Source: Marinosulfonomonas sp.
GTDB taxonomy: Bacteria; Pseudomonadota; Alphaproteobacteria; Rhodobacterales; Rhodobacteraceae
DNA length: 40,036 nt
Direction of reading: 5' to 3'
Assembly (NCBI GenBank): GCA_015488685.1
Contig: WFNH01000025.1
Coordinates: 1 to 40,036, forward strand
Shown: piece after piece, positions 1-8,866 of the stretch
Layout: every line of letters starts with the position of its first letter
Position numbering within the stretch: the first letter of the stretch is position 1
Notes under the pieces: generated by a model
The model's database searches: none
Told to the model about the DNA's origin: nothing
What the model saw: only the letters and a program-made list of their open reading frames with translations
Made by a program: the position numbers and the translations under genes

Positions 1-1480
1 AAGGCGTTGCCTCGTGCATGAAAAAGAACAGGGTTCCAACGCCGATGGCAATGCCGGCAATTAGGGCAAACCAGCCGGGCGACAAAAGGCCCTGCGTGAT
101 CTGGGCAGAGCGGTAAAATTCACGCTTGAAGGGCCACAGGATTGCGGCTGACACAATCAGCAATATCGCACTTTCAATATCCAGTCCGTTTAGCAGCGAT
201 GCGCCGGCACCTGCCAACAATGCAATTTCTGTCAACCAGAAAGCCCCGGAAATTCGGCGGATAAGACCTTGCGAGAGCAGGATCAGAATGATCCCCAATG
301 CCGCCGACATCAGCGCGCCGCCCTCAAGCAACACTGCTGCGAGCAAATCATTCGGGTCAATTTCGTCGGGTCTGGCTGCCGGAAGAAGCGCCATCAACAG
401 CAGGTAAGCCCCAAGGCCAAGCGTTGTGGTGCCGGTAACAGATGGGGCAATCGATGTAATAGTGTTTAGTACTGGACGCATTTGGTCGGGGGCATCCCCC
501 AGTAGACGAGCAATAAATCCGCCTGCCAGTCGGGCCTCGTTCAGGGCTACAAAAACCAACGCCAGAACAAAAGGCACCAGATAGTAGATCAGCCGGTACA
601 GTAGCAATGCGGCCGCCACCTGTTCCAGGGGGGCGTCGATAGGCATGCTTGCAATGATCACACTTTCGAAAACCCCGACACCACCGGGAACATGGCTAAG
701 AACCCCGGCCATTGCAGCTGCTGCAAAAATCGCCAGGAAAGTCATAAAATCTGGCGCGCCCGCAGGAAGCAGCACATATAACGTCAGGGCCGCCATTGCC
801 GTATCGACCAGTGTAAAGGCCAGTTGCCCCAATAGGATCCCGGGGCTGGGGGCGGCGATATCTGTTTTGCGTATTGTCAGGGTTTTCCCGGTAACGGACA
901 GCCAGCCCAGAACACCGATAATTCCAATGGCCCCTCCGCCCGAAACCAGACGGGTTAACGAGGGGTCCCATGGCAAAACTGCCCCTAAAGCATAGGGGTG
1001 ATAGGCCAGCGCGCCCAAGCCGATAATCGTGATGCCAACTCCGAATGCCAGCGCCACAAAGGTTGAAACACTGGCCACCTCGAAGGCGTTTAACCCGAAG
1101 GCAGAATAGATCCTGTAACGCACGGCACCGCCGGAAATTATACTGATCCCGATGGTGTTGCCAAAGCTGTATCCCAAAAAACCGCCCATCGCGACGATAC
1201 GCGCCGGTAGCTTTTTCCCAAGGTATTTTAGGGCTGACCAGTCATAGCCAATCAGGGCAATATACCCTAATGCGGTGGCCCCCAAAGCAGCCGTCAATGT
1301 GCCCCATGGCGTTATACGGATTTGTTGGATCACATCGGCCATATGAACGGGTTTCAGTAGACGATGCAGCGCATACGCCCCCATGGCGAACAGTGTAATC
1401 CCCAGCAATACAGGTGCAATATGGCGGAGTTTTGAAAACTGTTGTGTAGTTCCAATGCTATCAGTTGGCCCGTCAGACAT
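1..1480 (-). CDS. mprF: MprF-like phosphatidylglycerol lysyltransferase/flippase, N-terminal part (truncated by window edge)
   Basis: The reading frame starts at an ATG at 1480-1478, preceded by AGGA about 9 bases upstream, and stays open to base 1, so the C-terminal part lies outside the window. The visible 493 residues are almost entirely hydrophobic helices. They carry family-typical stretches: a GYDWSALKYLGK-like loop, GGFLGYSFGNTIG followed by SGGAVRYRIY, and HVPGGVGVFES near the middle. These are characteristic of the flippase half of MprF, which moves aminoacylated phosphatidylglycerol to the outer leaflet and lowers surface negative charge. The soluble aminoacyltransferase domain (DUF2156) would be encoded to the left and cannot be seen, so a flippase-only relative is not excluded. 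The gene is transcribed leftwards, divergent from the hydrolase gene at 1741. Confidence 0.82.
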   Translation of the reverse strand, partial: MSDGPTDSIGTTQQFSKLRHIAPVLLGITLFAMGAYALHRLLKPVHMADVIQQIRITPWGTLTAALGATALGYIALIGYDWSALKYLGKKLPARIVAMGGFLGYSFGNTIGISIISGGAVRYRIYSAFGLNAFEVASVSTFVALAFGVGITIIGLGALAYHPYALGAVLPWDPSLTRLVSGGGAIGIIGVLGWLSVTGKTLTIRKTDIAAPSPGILLGQLAFTLVDTAMAALTLYVLLPAGAPDFMTFLAIFAAAAMAGVLSHVPGGVGVFESVIIASMPIDAPLEQVAAALLLYRLIYYLVPFVLALVFVALNEARLAGGFIARLLGDAPDQMRPVLNTITSIAPSVTGTTTLGLGAYLLLMALLPAARPDEIDPNDLLAAVLLEGGALMSAALGIILILLSQGLIRRISGAFWLTEIALLAGAGASLLNGLDIESAILLIVSAAILWPFKREFYRSAQITQGLLSPGWFALIAGIAIGVGTLFFFMHEATP

Positions 1481-1740
1481 TCATAATTCCTGCACATGTT
1501 TTCACCACTACGGGCGCGTTAATCACATTTATATAGCGGTTTAAAACTCCCCTACAACAATATCAGGTCAAAACAGGTGATTAAAAATACCGTAAGATGA
1601 TGTTCTTTGGCCGAAATTTGATGCTCTACCCTTTGTCCTATATCCCTTGGCTTGCAAGGTAAACATATTCACATGTATCGTTGCGCTGTCGGGGGTGGTG
1701 CCGGTAGACTAAAGGCCAAACCCTGAAAACGAGGCGTGCG

Positions 1741-2706
1741 ATGACCCTGATGAAACCCACCCGACGTGATTTACTGAAACTGGCCGCGATGGCCCCCGCG
1801 ATGGCGTTCCCGCTAAGTGCGCGTGCCGAACTGGGGCCGCCGACGGGGGATAACCCTGCGCATTTTCGCTTTTCCATCGGGGACGCGCGTTTGACGATCA
1901 TTTCGGACGGCTATTTCGAAACGCCGGTCAGCGGGATTGGCGTGAATGCCGATCCAGCCGAGGTGCAGGCGTTCATGGCGGCGCATTTTTTGCCAACGGA
2001 CAAGGCCTATGCCCACACCAATCATCTGTATATCGAAATCGGTGATGCCAAGGTGCTGGTCGATGTTGGCTCGGGTAGCCGGTTCTTTGACACCACAGGC
2101 CGTTTGATGGCGAATATGGAGGCTGCGGGGATTGATCCGCAAGGGGTGACCCATGTGGTGATGACCCACGCGCATCCTGACCACATTCTGGGCATCCGCG
2201 ATGATTTTGACGAGGCGATCATACCCGAGGCCGCCTATACCCTTGGCCAGATCGAGCATGATTACTGGATGCAGGATGATCTGGTTAATCAGGTACCCGA
2301 GGACCGTCAGCAGTTTGTGCTGGCGGCGGTGAATTCAATCGATGCCGACGGGGTAGAATGGATCATGGCGCAGGACCGGCACGAGGTGGTGCCAGGGGTT
2401 TCGATGATGCACACACCGGGCCACACGCCGGGGCATATGTCGGTGCGGCTGGAAAGTGGTGGCAAGACGTTGATCGCGCTGGGTGATTGCCTGACCAATG
2501 CAAACGCAAGTTTTGCGCGCCCCGACTGGTTTTTGGCGCGGGATCAGGATCAGCCTATGGCGGCGGGCACGCGCAAAAAGGTGCTGGGCATGGCTGCGGA
2601 TGAACGGATTGCGGTGCTGGGCTATCACTTCCCGTTCCCCGGGGTGGGTCATGTGATGCGGGATGGCGATGCGTTTCGGTTTGTGCCGGCGCTGTGGCGG
2701 TTTTAG
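1741..2706 (+). CDS. Tat-exported metallo-beta-lactamase-fold hydrolase
   Basis: This 321-residue protein has a twin-arginine signal (TRRDLLKLA at residues 7-15, then a hydrophobic stretch ending ALSARA-like near residue 29), so folded export to the periplasm is expected. The zinc site of the MBL superfamily is complete: THAHPDH at 142-148, TPGHTPGH around 225-232, Asp near 249 in GDCLTN, and His near 296. This pattern fits the branch containing lactonase and organophosphate-hydrolase-like enzymes, but the substrate cannot be read from sequence. The ATG is supported by GAGG six bases upstream. Its stop overlaps the stop of the opposing gene at 2703 by four bases, so the two genes converge. 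Confidence 0.85.
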   Translation: MTLMKPTRRDLLKLAAMAPAMAFPLSARAELGPPTGDNPAHFRFSIGDARLTIISDGYFETPVSGIGVNADPAEVQAFMAAHFLPTDKAYAHTNHLYIEIGDAKVLVDVGSGSRFFDTTGRLMANMEAAGIDPQGVTHVVMTHAHPDHILGIRDDFDEAIIPEAAYTLGQIEHDYWMQDDLVNQVPEDRQQFVLAAVNSIDADGVEWIMAQDRHEVVPGVSMMHTPGHTPGHMSVRLESGGKTLIALGDCLTNANASFARPDWFLARDQDQPMAAGTRKKVLGMAADERIAVLGYHFPFPGVGHVMRDGDAFRFVPALWRF

Positions 2707-3332
2707 CGCGGTGTAACCTGTAAATCAGTGAAATACGTTACCGCATCGGCCTTGGTCCACAGGCCGACTCCGCCTGCTTTGGCAAAGGTATCATCGTTAT
2801 AGTCCAGCAACGGTTGCCCATCCAGCGCCCCCTGAAACCGGTCGCCGGTCTGGGTGATGGTCATTTTGTGCCAGCCCGCGCTTAGGGCAATGCTGGCGCT
2901 GTCCAACTCGCGGCGGTGGCCGTTTTTGACGGTGTAGAAACGAAAGTTATCTTCGAGCGGATTAAAGCGGGCGACGTAGTAGTTTTCATCATCCTGAACC
3001 CGCCACATGATACCGCCCCCTTGGTCCGAGTTGCCGGAAATGGCCTTGAACCGGACCGATATGGTGCCGTCCAGAAAGCGGATGTTCTGGTTGGTGATGG
3101 CGTTGAAGCCGCTGCCAAACATCCCGAACAGGCCGGAATCCGATTGGCTGGTCATGGCCAGAACGGGGGTGCCGTTGTCATTTATGACCTGCCAGATGGG
3201 TGCGTCCTCGCCTTCGCCCGCGATCTGCCAGCCTTCGGGTAGGGTGCCGGCCTGAAGGGACCACTGGCTGGATTGGGCCAATACGGGGCTGGAAAGGGAT
3301 GCCAGAAAGACAGCAAGGACAAGGCGGAGCAT
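2703..3332 (-). CDS. Exported DUF1080-like (concanavalin-fold) protein
   Basis: The 209-residue product starts with a clear Sec signal peptide (MLRLVLAVFLASLSSPVLAQ). The mature part reads like the jelly-roll fold of DUF1080/3-keto-disaccharide-hydrolase proteins: GGGIMWRVQDDENYYVARF, a WHKMTITQTGD strand, LDGQPLLDYND and GGVGLWTKADAVTYFTD. In that family the pattern marks glycan or sugar binding, with or without hydrolase activity. No catalytic residues can be assigned here. AAGGAT lies about 7 bases before the ATG. It converges on the MBL hydrolase gene with a 4-base overlap of stop codons, and it is separated from the solute-binding protein gene by a terminator. Confidence 0.68.
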   Translation of the reverse strand: MLRLVLAVFLASLSSPVLAQSSQWSLQAGTLPEGWQIAGEGEDAPIWQVINDNGTPVLAMTSQSDSGLFGMFGSGFNAITNQNIRFLDGTISVRFKAISGNSDQGGGIMWRVQDDENYYVARFNPLEDNFRFYTVKNGHRRELDSASIALSAGWHKMTITQTGDRFQGALDGQPLLDYNDDTFAKAGGVGLWTKADAVTYFTDLQVTPR

Positions 3333-3405
3333 CGGGGTAATCCTTATAATATTTACACGCCCGTAGCGTTCAAAAAATTGGCCCTCGTTGTCAAGCGGAT
3401 AACAA

Positions 3406-3432
3406 AAAGGGCGCCCGTTTCAGGCGCCCTTT
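3406..3432 (-). terminator. Rho-independent terminator of the solute-binding-protein operon
   Basis: A perfect 10-bp inverted repeat (AAAGGGCGCC / GGCGCCCTTT) encloses a 7-base loop. It lies about 22 bases past the stop of the minus-strand gene at 3455, and read leftwards it is followed by a run of T. This is a standard intrinsic terminator for the operon 6252 to 3455. Confidence 0.88.
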
Positions 3433-3454
3433 GATATTGTGGTTAGGAGCCGGA

Positions 3455-4927
3455 TTAGTCTGTCCAGCTAACCCCTGTCAGGTCGTTCGCCTGTGTGGGG
3501 GAGTTTTCCCACAACCCTTGAATTTTCGCATTGGCAACGCCGGTCTTGGCCAGCTGGAACAGGAAACCGTTGACGTAATCCTTGGCAATCATGGTTTGCG
3601 CTTCGCCAAGGATGGCTTTGCGCGCTGCCGGATCGGTTGTCAGGTTCAGCTTGTCCATCAACGCCTGAAAATCCGCGCTGTCATACTGAAAGTAGTAGTC
3701 GGGGCGCGCATAGATGTTAATGTCCATTGGTTCTGTGTGGCTGACGATGGTCAGGTCGAAATCCTTGCCTTTGAACACCTGTTCAATCCACTGTGCCCAT
3801 TCCAGATTGGAAATCTCGGTTTCAATCCCGACGGCCCGCAGTTGCGAGGCGATGATTTCACCGCCGCGCCGTGCGTATGTCGGAGGGGGCAGCATCAGGC
3901 GCAGTTTCAGCCCCTCTTGACCGGCTTCGGCCAACAGTTTCTTGGACAGTTCTGGATCATAGGCGGACAGGCTGGTCAGGTCCACATAGGCAGGATTGTG
4001 CGGCGCAAAGTGGGTGCCGATGGGTGTGCCATAGCCGAACATCGCGCCGTCAATGATTTCCTGACGGTTGATGGCGTGGGCGATGGCCTCGCGCACCTTT
4101 ACGTTATCCAGCGGTGCGGATTTATTGTTCATTGCCAGAATGGTTTCCCCTTCGGTCGAGCCGACAATCACCTTGAACCGCGGGTCCGATTTGAACTGGT
4201 CCAGCGTTTCGGGCGCAGGGAAGTTCGGGAAGGCATCGACATCGCCAGCCATCATCGCCGCAAAGGCTGCGTTCGGGTCGGAAATGAATTTGAACGTGGC
4301 GGACGCCAGCGCGGGGGCATCGCCCCAATAGGCGTCATTGCGCACCAGATCGACGCGGTCGCCCTGCACCCAGTTGGCAAATTTGAACGGGCCGGTGCCG
4401 ACCGGATTGGTTGCCTCGTCGGCCACGCTTTCTTCGCCAACGATCACGGCATCACCCCATGCCATATTAAAGGTGAAGCTGCCATTGGGCGCCGATAGTT
4501 TGATCTCGACGGTCAGCGGATCAACAGCGGTGACGCTTTCAATTCCGGCAAACAGGGCCTTTTGCGCGTTGGTGGAATCCTCGGCGCGGGCGCGGTTCAG
4601 GGAAAACACCACGTCATCGGCGTTCATATCGGTGCCGTCGTGGAATTTTACCCCATCATGCAGATGGAAGGTATATGTCAGGCCATCCTCGGAAATATCC
4701 CAGCTTTCGGCCAGCGCGGGGTTGACCGAGCCATCGGGGCCAAAACGTGTCAGACCCTCGAACACATTGGCATATACCACTTCGTCGATCGCGGCGGCTG
4801 CACCTCCTGTCGGATCAAGGTTTGGCGGCTCAAGCACCATACCGACAGTAATCGAATCCTGCGCCGCAAAGGCGGTGCCGGCTGTCAGCGCAAGCGCTGC
4901 AACGGTTATTTTCAGGCGGTTAAACAT
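3455..4927 (-). CDS. ABC transporter solute-binding protein, family 5 (peptide/nickel type)
   Basis: The 490-residue protein begins with a signal peptide (MFNRLKITVAALALTAGTAFAA). It has the family-5 signature region early in the mature chain: EVVYANVFEGLTRFGPDGSVNPALAESW, followed by GLTYTFHLHDGVKFHDG. The length is normal for DppA/OppA-type proteins. It would deliver a peptide or similar solute to an inner-membrane ABC transporter. No permease or ATPase gene is adjacent, so the partners are elsewhere. It follows the M20 amidohydrolase gene by 29 bases on the same strand, which suggests that the imported ligand is an N-acyl or peptide-like compound that the hydrolase cleaves (inference). A strong terminator follows. 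Confidence 0.9.
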   Translation of the reverse strand: MFNRLKITVAALALTAGTAFAAQDSITVGMVLEPPNLDPTGGAAAAIDEVVYANVFEGLTRFGPDGSVNPALAESWDISEDGLTYTFHLHDGVKFHDGTDMNADDVVFSLNRARAEDSTNAQKALFAGIESVTAVDPLTVEIKLSAPNGSFTFNMAWGDAVIVGEESVADEATNPVGTGPFKFANWVQGDRVDLVRNDAYWGDAPALASATFKFISDPNAAFAAMMAGDVDAFPNFPAPETLDQFKSDPRFKVIVGSTEGETILAMNNKSAPLDNVKVREAIAHAINRQEIIDGAMFGYGTPIGTHFAPHNPAYVDLTSLSAYDPELSKKLLAEAGQEGLKLRLMLPPPTYARRGGEIIASQLRAVGIETEISNLEWAQWIEQVFKGKDFDLTIVSHTEPMDINIYARPDYYFQYDSADFQALMDKLNLTTDPAARKAILGEAQTMIAKDYVNGFLFQLAKTGVANAKIQGLWENSPTQANDLTGVSWTD

Positions 4928-4956
4928 ATGATTCTCCCTATGTCATTATTGTTAGC

Positions 4957-6252
4957 TTAGTGCGGCAACAGCAGCTCTGCCAAGGCCAAAGCCATGACCT
5001 GCCCGCTATCGACCATATCCTGCACACTGATCCATTCGTCGGGCTGGTGTGCAAGGTCCAGAATGCCGGGACCATAAGCGATGCAGTTTTTCAACTTGCC
5101 GATGCGGTCGATGTGTTTTTGGTCATAAGTGCCCGGCGACACGACGTATTCGGGGCGTTTGTTCATTACGGTTTCAATCGCCTTGGCAACGGTTGTCACC
5201 ACGGGGGCATCTTCAGCAGTCATGGTGGGTTGGACCTCGAACAGATCGCGGATGTCGTATTGGAATTCGGGACGTTCGGCTTTGATTTTCTCCAGCATCT
5301 GCGCCACTTCGCTTTTGACCACGTCGATGTCTTCTTCGATCAGGAAGCGCCGGTCAATGATGATGCGGCACCGGTCGGGCACACAAGGGGCGGGCAGGCC
5401 GGTGTATTCGTCGGGCTGCTCAGATGCGCCGCCGTGGATTGAATTGATGTTTAGGGTTGATTGTTTTGCCCCGTCCGGCACCACGGGCATGTCGGTGTGT
5501 TTGCTGGCCAAAAGGGGGAAGAGGTAAGTTTCCATTTCTTCCAGCACCGCGCCCATGTGCCGGACGGCACAATCCCCAAGGAACGGCATCGAGCCATGCG
5601 CGATCCGTCCCTTGGTTTCGATTTCCGCCCACCAGACGCCACGATGGCCAAGGCAGATGCGGTCTTTGTTCAATGGTTCCGGAATAATGACATGTTGCAC
5701 GCGATCGGGGTTGAAATACCCTTTTTCGGCCAGATAGGCGACACCGCCATAGCCGCCGGATTCCTCGTCCGCGGTGGCGCTGATTTCGATGGTGCCAGCG
5801 AAATCGGGGCAGGTGGCGATAAAGGCTTCGACGGCAATGATCGAGGTTGCAAGGCCCCCTTTCATATCGCAGGCACCACGGCCGTAAATCTTGCCATCGT
5901 CCAATTCGCCGCCAAAGGGGTCACGGGTCCAGCCGTGGCCAACCTCGACCACATCGTGGTGGCTGTTGAAATGCACGCAATCACCTGCGCTGGTGCCTTT
6001 GCGCCGCGCGATGATGTTCCAGCGGGGGTACTCGTCACTGTCGGCAAGCGCCCCTTCTGCGCGGATCAGTTCTATCTCAAACCCGTTTTCGCCCAGACGT
6101 TCAGCCAGAAATGTGCAAATCTCGCGATACTTTTGCCCCGGCGGGTTCAGCGTGGGGATTCGGATCAGTTGCTGGGTCAATTTGATCAGCGCCTCGCGCC
6201 GATCCTCGACTGCGGCTAGCAATTTATCCGAAATTGATGGGTTATCCGTCAT
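4957..6252 (-). CDS. M20-family amidohydrolase (ArgE/DapE-like deacylase)
   Basis: The frame is open back to 6360, but that would overlap the divergent regulator. The ATG at 6252-6250 (MTDNPSISDK) gives a 431-residue protein of normal family length and is preferred. Metal ligands of the M20 peptidases are present: SHHD (H98, D100), GRGACDMKGG (D129), TADEESGG (E163 as catalytic base, E164) and a C-terminal QKH near the end. The lid domain sits between roughly residues 200 and 320. Members cleave N-acyl amino acids, succinyl-diaminopimelate or carbamoyl compounds; the exact substrate cannot be decided. It shares an operon with the family-5 solute-binding protein and is divergent from the PAS-LuxR regulator at 6352. 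Confidence 0.87.
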   Translation of the reverse strand: MTDNPSISDKLLAAVEDRREALIKLTQQLIRIPTLNPPGQKYREICTFLAERLGENGFEIELIRAEGALADSDEYPRWNIIARRKGTSAGDCVHFNSHHDVVEVGHGWTRDPFGGELDDGKIYGRGACDMKGGLATSIIAVEAFIATCPDFAGTIEISATADEESGGYGGVAYLAEKGYFNPDRVQHVIIPEPLNKDRICLGHRGVWWAEIETKGRIAHGSMPFLGDCAVRHMGAVLEEMETYLFPLLASKHTDMPVVPDGAKQSTLNINSIHGGASEQPDEYTGLPAPCVPDRCRIIIDRRFLIEEDIDVVKSEVAQMLEKIKAERPEFQYDIRDLFEVQPTMTAEDAPVVTTVAKAIETVMNKRPEYVVSPGTYDQKHIDRIGKLKNCIAYGPGILDLAHQPDEWISVQDMVDSGQVMALALAELLLPH

Positions 6253-6351
6253 TTTGATGCTGTATCCCCTGATATCAAGGCTGGCGCGCCCGATGGTAAT
6301 AAGAGTATCAATTAAAAGGACGAATTCACACAATACGGTAAAAACACGGTA

Positions 6352-6909
6352 ATGGCGCAAACACTGGACGAATTATCCCTGCTGGCCTTTGACAGCGCGC
6401 CGATGGGGCTGGTGCTGACCGAGGATCGCGTGATCCGCACCTGCAACGATACATTTTGCCAGATGGTGGGCTATGACAAAAAGGCGCTGCTGGGGCAGTC
6501 GTTCCGGATGCTGTATCAAAGCGATGGTGAATTTCGGCAAATCAGGAATATCGGGCTGACGCATCTAAAGGAATCCGGTTGCTATTCGGACGAACGGCTG
6601 GTGCGCCATCGGGATGGTCGCCAGCTCTGGTGCCGGTTTCGCGCCGTGACACTGACACCGGATGACCCGTTGGCCCGCACGATCCTGAGTTTCGCGCATA
6701 TTCCCGAGCAAATCCCCGACACCGCCCTGACCAAACGCGAGCGCCAAGTCGTCGGGTTTTTAAGCCAAGGTTTGACCAGCAAAGAGATCGCCCGCCGCCT
6801 GTCGCTGTCCCCGCGCACGATTGAAGACTACCGCACCAACCTGCGAAAGAAGTTCGGCGCGCGCAACACCAACGAATTACTGGCCCGGTTGGTACGTCTG
6901 GAGGCTTGA
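6352..6909 (+). CDS. PAS-LuxR transcriptional regulator
   Basis: The 185-residue protein has a PAS domain at about residues 8-118 (ENDTFCQMVGYDKKALLG-like core, then the RHRDGRQLWCRFRAV strand). A LuxR/GerE helix-turn-helix follows at about 122-184 (LTKRERQVVGFLSQGLTSKEIARRL, SPRTIEDYRTNLRKK). There is no receiver or autoinducer domain, so it is a one-component sensor whose ligand is unknown. It lies 99 bases from, and divergent to, the M20/solute-binding-protein operon, which is its most likely target (inference from arrangement). The intergenic stretch before its ATG repeats ACGGTA twice. The start is set by the ATG that opens the PAS domain; its ribosome-binding site is weak. Confidence 0.88.
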   Translation: MAQTLDELSLLAFDSAPMGLVLTEDRVIRTCNDTFCQMVGYDKKALLGQSFRMLYQSDGEFRQIRNIGLTHLKESGCYSDERLVRHRDGRQLWCRFRAVTLTPDDPLARTILSFAHIPEQIPDTALTKRERQVVGFLSQGLTSKEIARRLSLSPRTIEDYRTNLRKKFGARNTNELLARLVRLEA

Positions 6910-6959
6910 TAAATAACGGGTTTTTGGGGATAACAGTGTGGAAATTGAATAAGGCCGCT

Positions 6960-6990
6960 TTGAAAAACGGTTTAATACACCCCATATATG
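6960..6990 (+). promoter_or_regulatory. Predicted sigma70-type promoter of the AAA/TelA-like operon
   Basis: TTGAAA at 6960-6965 is followed after 17 to 19 bases by CATATA/TATATG at 6983-6990. AAGGAG at 7010-7015 then lies five bases before the ATG of the first operon gene. This is the only good promoter-like pair seen ahead of the eleven-gene run, so the whole block may depend on it. It is a prediction by eye. Confidence 0.42.
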
Positions 6991-7020
6991 GCACAATCCA
7001 TTCATCCATAAGGAGCAAAA

Positions 7021-8091
7021 ATGGCCGATTTTGACGCCCAGATACGTGAATCCCAGGAACAGGTTGCAGCAGCACAAAGCAAAATCTCAGAAATCACCAG
7101 CCGCATTGAAGCGGCGCGTAGCAAGCTGGACAAAGGCATCAACATTGATGTTGAAAACGCTACGCTTGAGGATGTTCATGCCCATACCGAGCTGATGAAC
7201 GCCAATATTGCCGATCTGATCATGGGTCTGGACGATGTCACGGCAGGATTTTCCAAAGATTTCGACGAAATGCGCAACAAAACGGGGATGGAGACCTTTA
7301 TCGGTATCTTCTCCAAGGCCAAGGCGGATTCGATGCGTCAGGAACGTATTCGTGGGGCATCGGTCGATGAAAAAGTGCAAGACCTGATTTCCAAATCGGA
7401 CGTGATCGTCAAGCTGCTGGAAGGGCAGTTGGCGGAATTGAATGTGCAAAAGGACAAGGTTTCCGCGAACCTGACCGAAACGCTGGATGATCGCGAGCTA
7501 ACAGTTGGCGAGTTGGAAACGCTGCGAGCCGAAATTTTGGCGATGGATCCGAAGATTATCGAGCTTGAGAATAAAATCGCGGTCGAGCAGGACGCAGCGG
7601 CGCGGACCAAACTGGAAACCGAGCTGGCCGAACTGAATTCCCGCTATAACGAGATGGTGCAGGAAGAACAGGTCAAGCTGGCCAAATCCCAGACGCTGGA
7701 ACGCTATATCGAAACCGGCAAGACATGGATTGATTCATTGCAAAATCAGGCGGCGACGCAGATGGTTTTGATCAACAAGCTGCAAACAGATACCAAGCAA
7801 CGGGTGGTTTTGTATGATGCGCTGACCAAATCCTTGAAAACTGCTCAGCAGCAGGATGTGGCGCACCGGATCAACGAAATTGGTGTTGAGACCGATCAGG
7901 AAGCGCAGGCGGCGATGGCGGCGATTGGCACGGCGACCAATCAGCGGATGGCCGACATGATGGAAGCGCACGAGGACCATATGGTGTTTGCCCGCAAGGT
8001 GCTGGAGCAAAAGGCCAAGGCTGACGAGCGGTTCGCGCGACGGTTCGAGAAGATCGTCGAGAAGCATGACAAGAACCTGTATGGCTCTTAA
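7021..8091 (+). CDS. TelA-like helical/coiled-coil protein, first gene of the AAA module
   Basis: The 356-residue product is soluble, highly charged and almost wholly helical, with heptad-rich coiled coil at about 5-40 and 130-225. A central block (about 60-115) and the C-terminal part (TWIDSLQNQAATQMVLINKLQTD, then DALTKSLKTAQQQDVAHRI) resemble the layout of TelA/KlaA 'toxic anion resistance' proteins. That resemblance is by pattern only. No catalytic motif is visible. AAGGAG lies five bases before the ATG. The next gene begins directly at its stop codon. As lead gene of an operon with a AAA ATPase it could be the scaffold or substrate of the ATPase. Automatic pipelines may label such proteins 'cell surface protein', which nothing here supports. 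Confidence 0.62.
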   Translation: MADFDAQIRESQEQVAAAQSKISEITSRIEAARSKLDKGINIDVENATLEDVHAHTELMNANIADLIMGLDDVTAGFSKDFDEMRNKTGMETFIGIFSKAKADSMRQERIRGASVDEKVQDLISKSDVIVKLLEGQLAELNVQKDKVSANLTETLDDRELTVGELETLRAEILAMDPKIIELENKIAVEQDAAARTKLETELAELNSRYNEMVQEEQVKLAKSQTLERYIETGKTWIDSLQNQAATQMVLINKLQTDTKQRVVLYDALTKSLKTAQQQDVAHRINEIGVETDQEAQAAMAAIGTATNQRMADMMEAHEDHMVFARKVLEQKAKADERFARRFEKIVEKHDKNLYGS

Positions 8092-8520
8092 GTGTCTGGA
8101 TTGAGCAAAGAGATGGGCAACCAAGAAAAGTATCCAGACCCGGCAGTCTCGTGGATTGGTGGTGTTTTTGCGCTTTGGGTTGGGTTTCTGGCTATGTGTC
8201 TAGTATATTTTTCATATGCACTTCTGCTTCTAGTTCCTTACTTTATGGGGGTCGGGCTTGCCATTGCATCCGGTGTTGACGCTAATACAGCCTTTATTGT
8301 TGGGATGCTTATAATTTCCCCACTTTCGCTCGTATTTCTTATTTGGGTTGTGAGTAGGTTCTTCCCTTTGTATTTTCACCTTGTCGGGCGTGTTGGCTGG
8401 TTTCTTCAAAGAGCGCAATTTGTTTCCCTCGACGATACTCTAGGGGATGTGAAACACTGTGAAGCGTTGCTAAGATCGGATGTTAAACGCTTGGTGGGGT
8501 GGTTCCGTGACAAAAACTGA
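8092..8520 (+). CDS. Small membrane protein of the AAA module (three predicted TM helices)
   Basis: The frame opens with a GTG directly after the preceding stop. An in-frame ATG at 8113 (MGNQEK) is an equally reasonable start, and neither has a strong ribosome-binding site. The 142-residue product has three hydrophobic spans at about 19-41, 43-60 and 67-88, followed by a charged cytoplasmic-looking tail of about 50 residues. I do not recognise a family. The gene is clearly more AT-rich than the ATPase gene downstream. It overlaps the next gene by 14 bases, so translation is probably coupled. Confidence 0.68.
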   Translation: MSGLSKEMGNQEKYPDPAVSWIGGVFALWVGFLAMCLVYFSYALLLLVPYFMGVGLAIASGVDANTAFIVGMLIISPLSLVFLIWVVSRFFPLYFHLVGRVGWFLQRAQFVSLDDTLGDVKHCEALLRSDVKRLVGWFRDKN

Positions 8521-8539
8521 CCTCGCCCAAGACCACGCT
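8507..8539 (+). repeat. Direct repeat, copy 1 (5' end of the 118-residue gene)
   Basis: This 33-base segment matches 8867-8899 at 25 of 33 positions, including an unbroken CCCAAGACCACGCT at 8526-8539 and TGACAAAA at 8508-8515. Both copies start at a start codon, and they are exactly 360 bases apart. Confidence 0.8.
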
Positions 8540-8863
8540 GAACAGGATATTGTGCAGCTGTTGAAATTACGAGAGAGAAACCTAAAGACCGCGAACCGGT
8601 TACTGTGGCTCCTTTTGGTGATCACTAATCTGGTGTATCTGCCAGTTGGCCGATGGTGGATTCTTGCACTAGACAGGGTTGCCATTTTCGCAGTTTTGCT
8701 TGTTTTCATTGCATTTTTGATAAAGGTCTTTCTAAGAAACGGGGCGAGTATGCTGGTTCTTGCTTCCGGTTCGGCTACAGTATTGATTGCATGCAGTTAT
8801 TTTTTCTATTGGATCATAGAGCGAGAAGACTTGTTCTGGTTCTTTTTGGGGAAATTAGAGTAA
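8507..8863 (+). CDS. Small membrane protein of the AAA module with MTKxxLxQDHA leader
   Basis: I place the start at the GTG at 8507, inside the end of the previous gene, giving 118 residues. An ATG at 8480 in the same frame would add nine residues and overlap more. The GTG choice is supported by the first dozen residues (TKTDLAQDHAEQD), which match the start of the downstream protein (TKATLTQDHASLD). Three hydrophobic spans lie at about 33-48, 52-73 and 81-100. The gene is AT-rich. No family is recognised. It ends four bases before the ATG of the 376-residue gene. Confidence 0.66.
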   Translation: MTKTDLAQDHAEQDIVQLLKLRERNLKTANRLLWLLLVITNLVYLPVGRWWILALDRVAIFAVLLVFIAFLIKVFLRNGASMLVLASGSATVLIACSYFFYWIIEREDLFWFFLGKLE

Positions 8864-8866
8864 ACC

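Noticed and set aside
126-995. Plus-strand open frames at 126-407 and 645-995
   Set aside because: They are antisense to the strongly supported MprF-like membrane frame, and their products are low-complexity Ala/Pro/Ser-rich without motifs.
1481-1740. Possible small gene or regulatory RNA between the mprF-like and MBL genes
   Set aside because: The 260-base gap shows no convincing frame, hairpin or strong promoter pair; only the GAGG before 1741 is clear.
3431-4498. 355-residue plus-strand frame
   Set aside because: It lies opposite the solute-binding-protein gene and its terminator; the composition is typical of an antisense shadow in GC-rich DNA.
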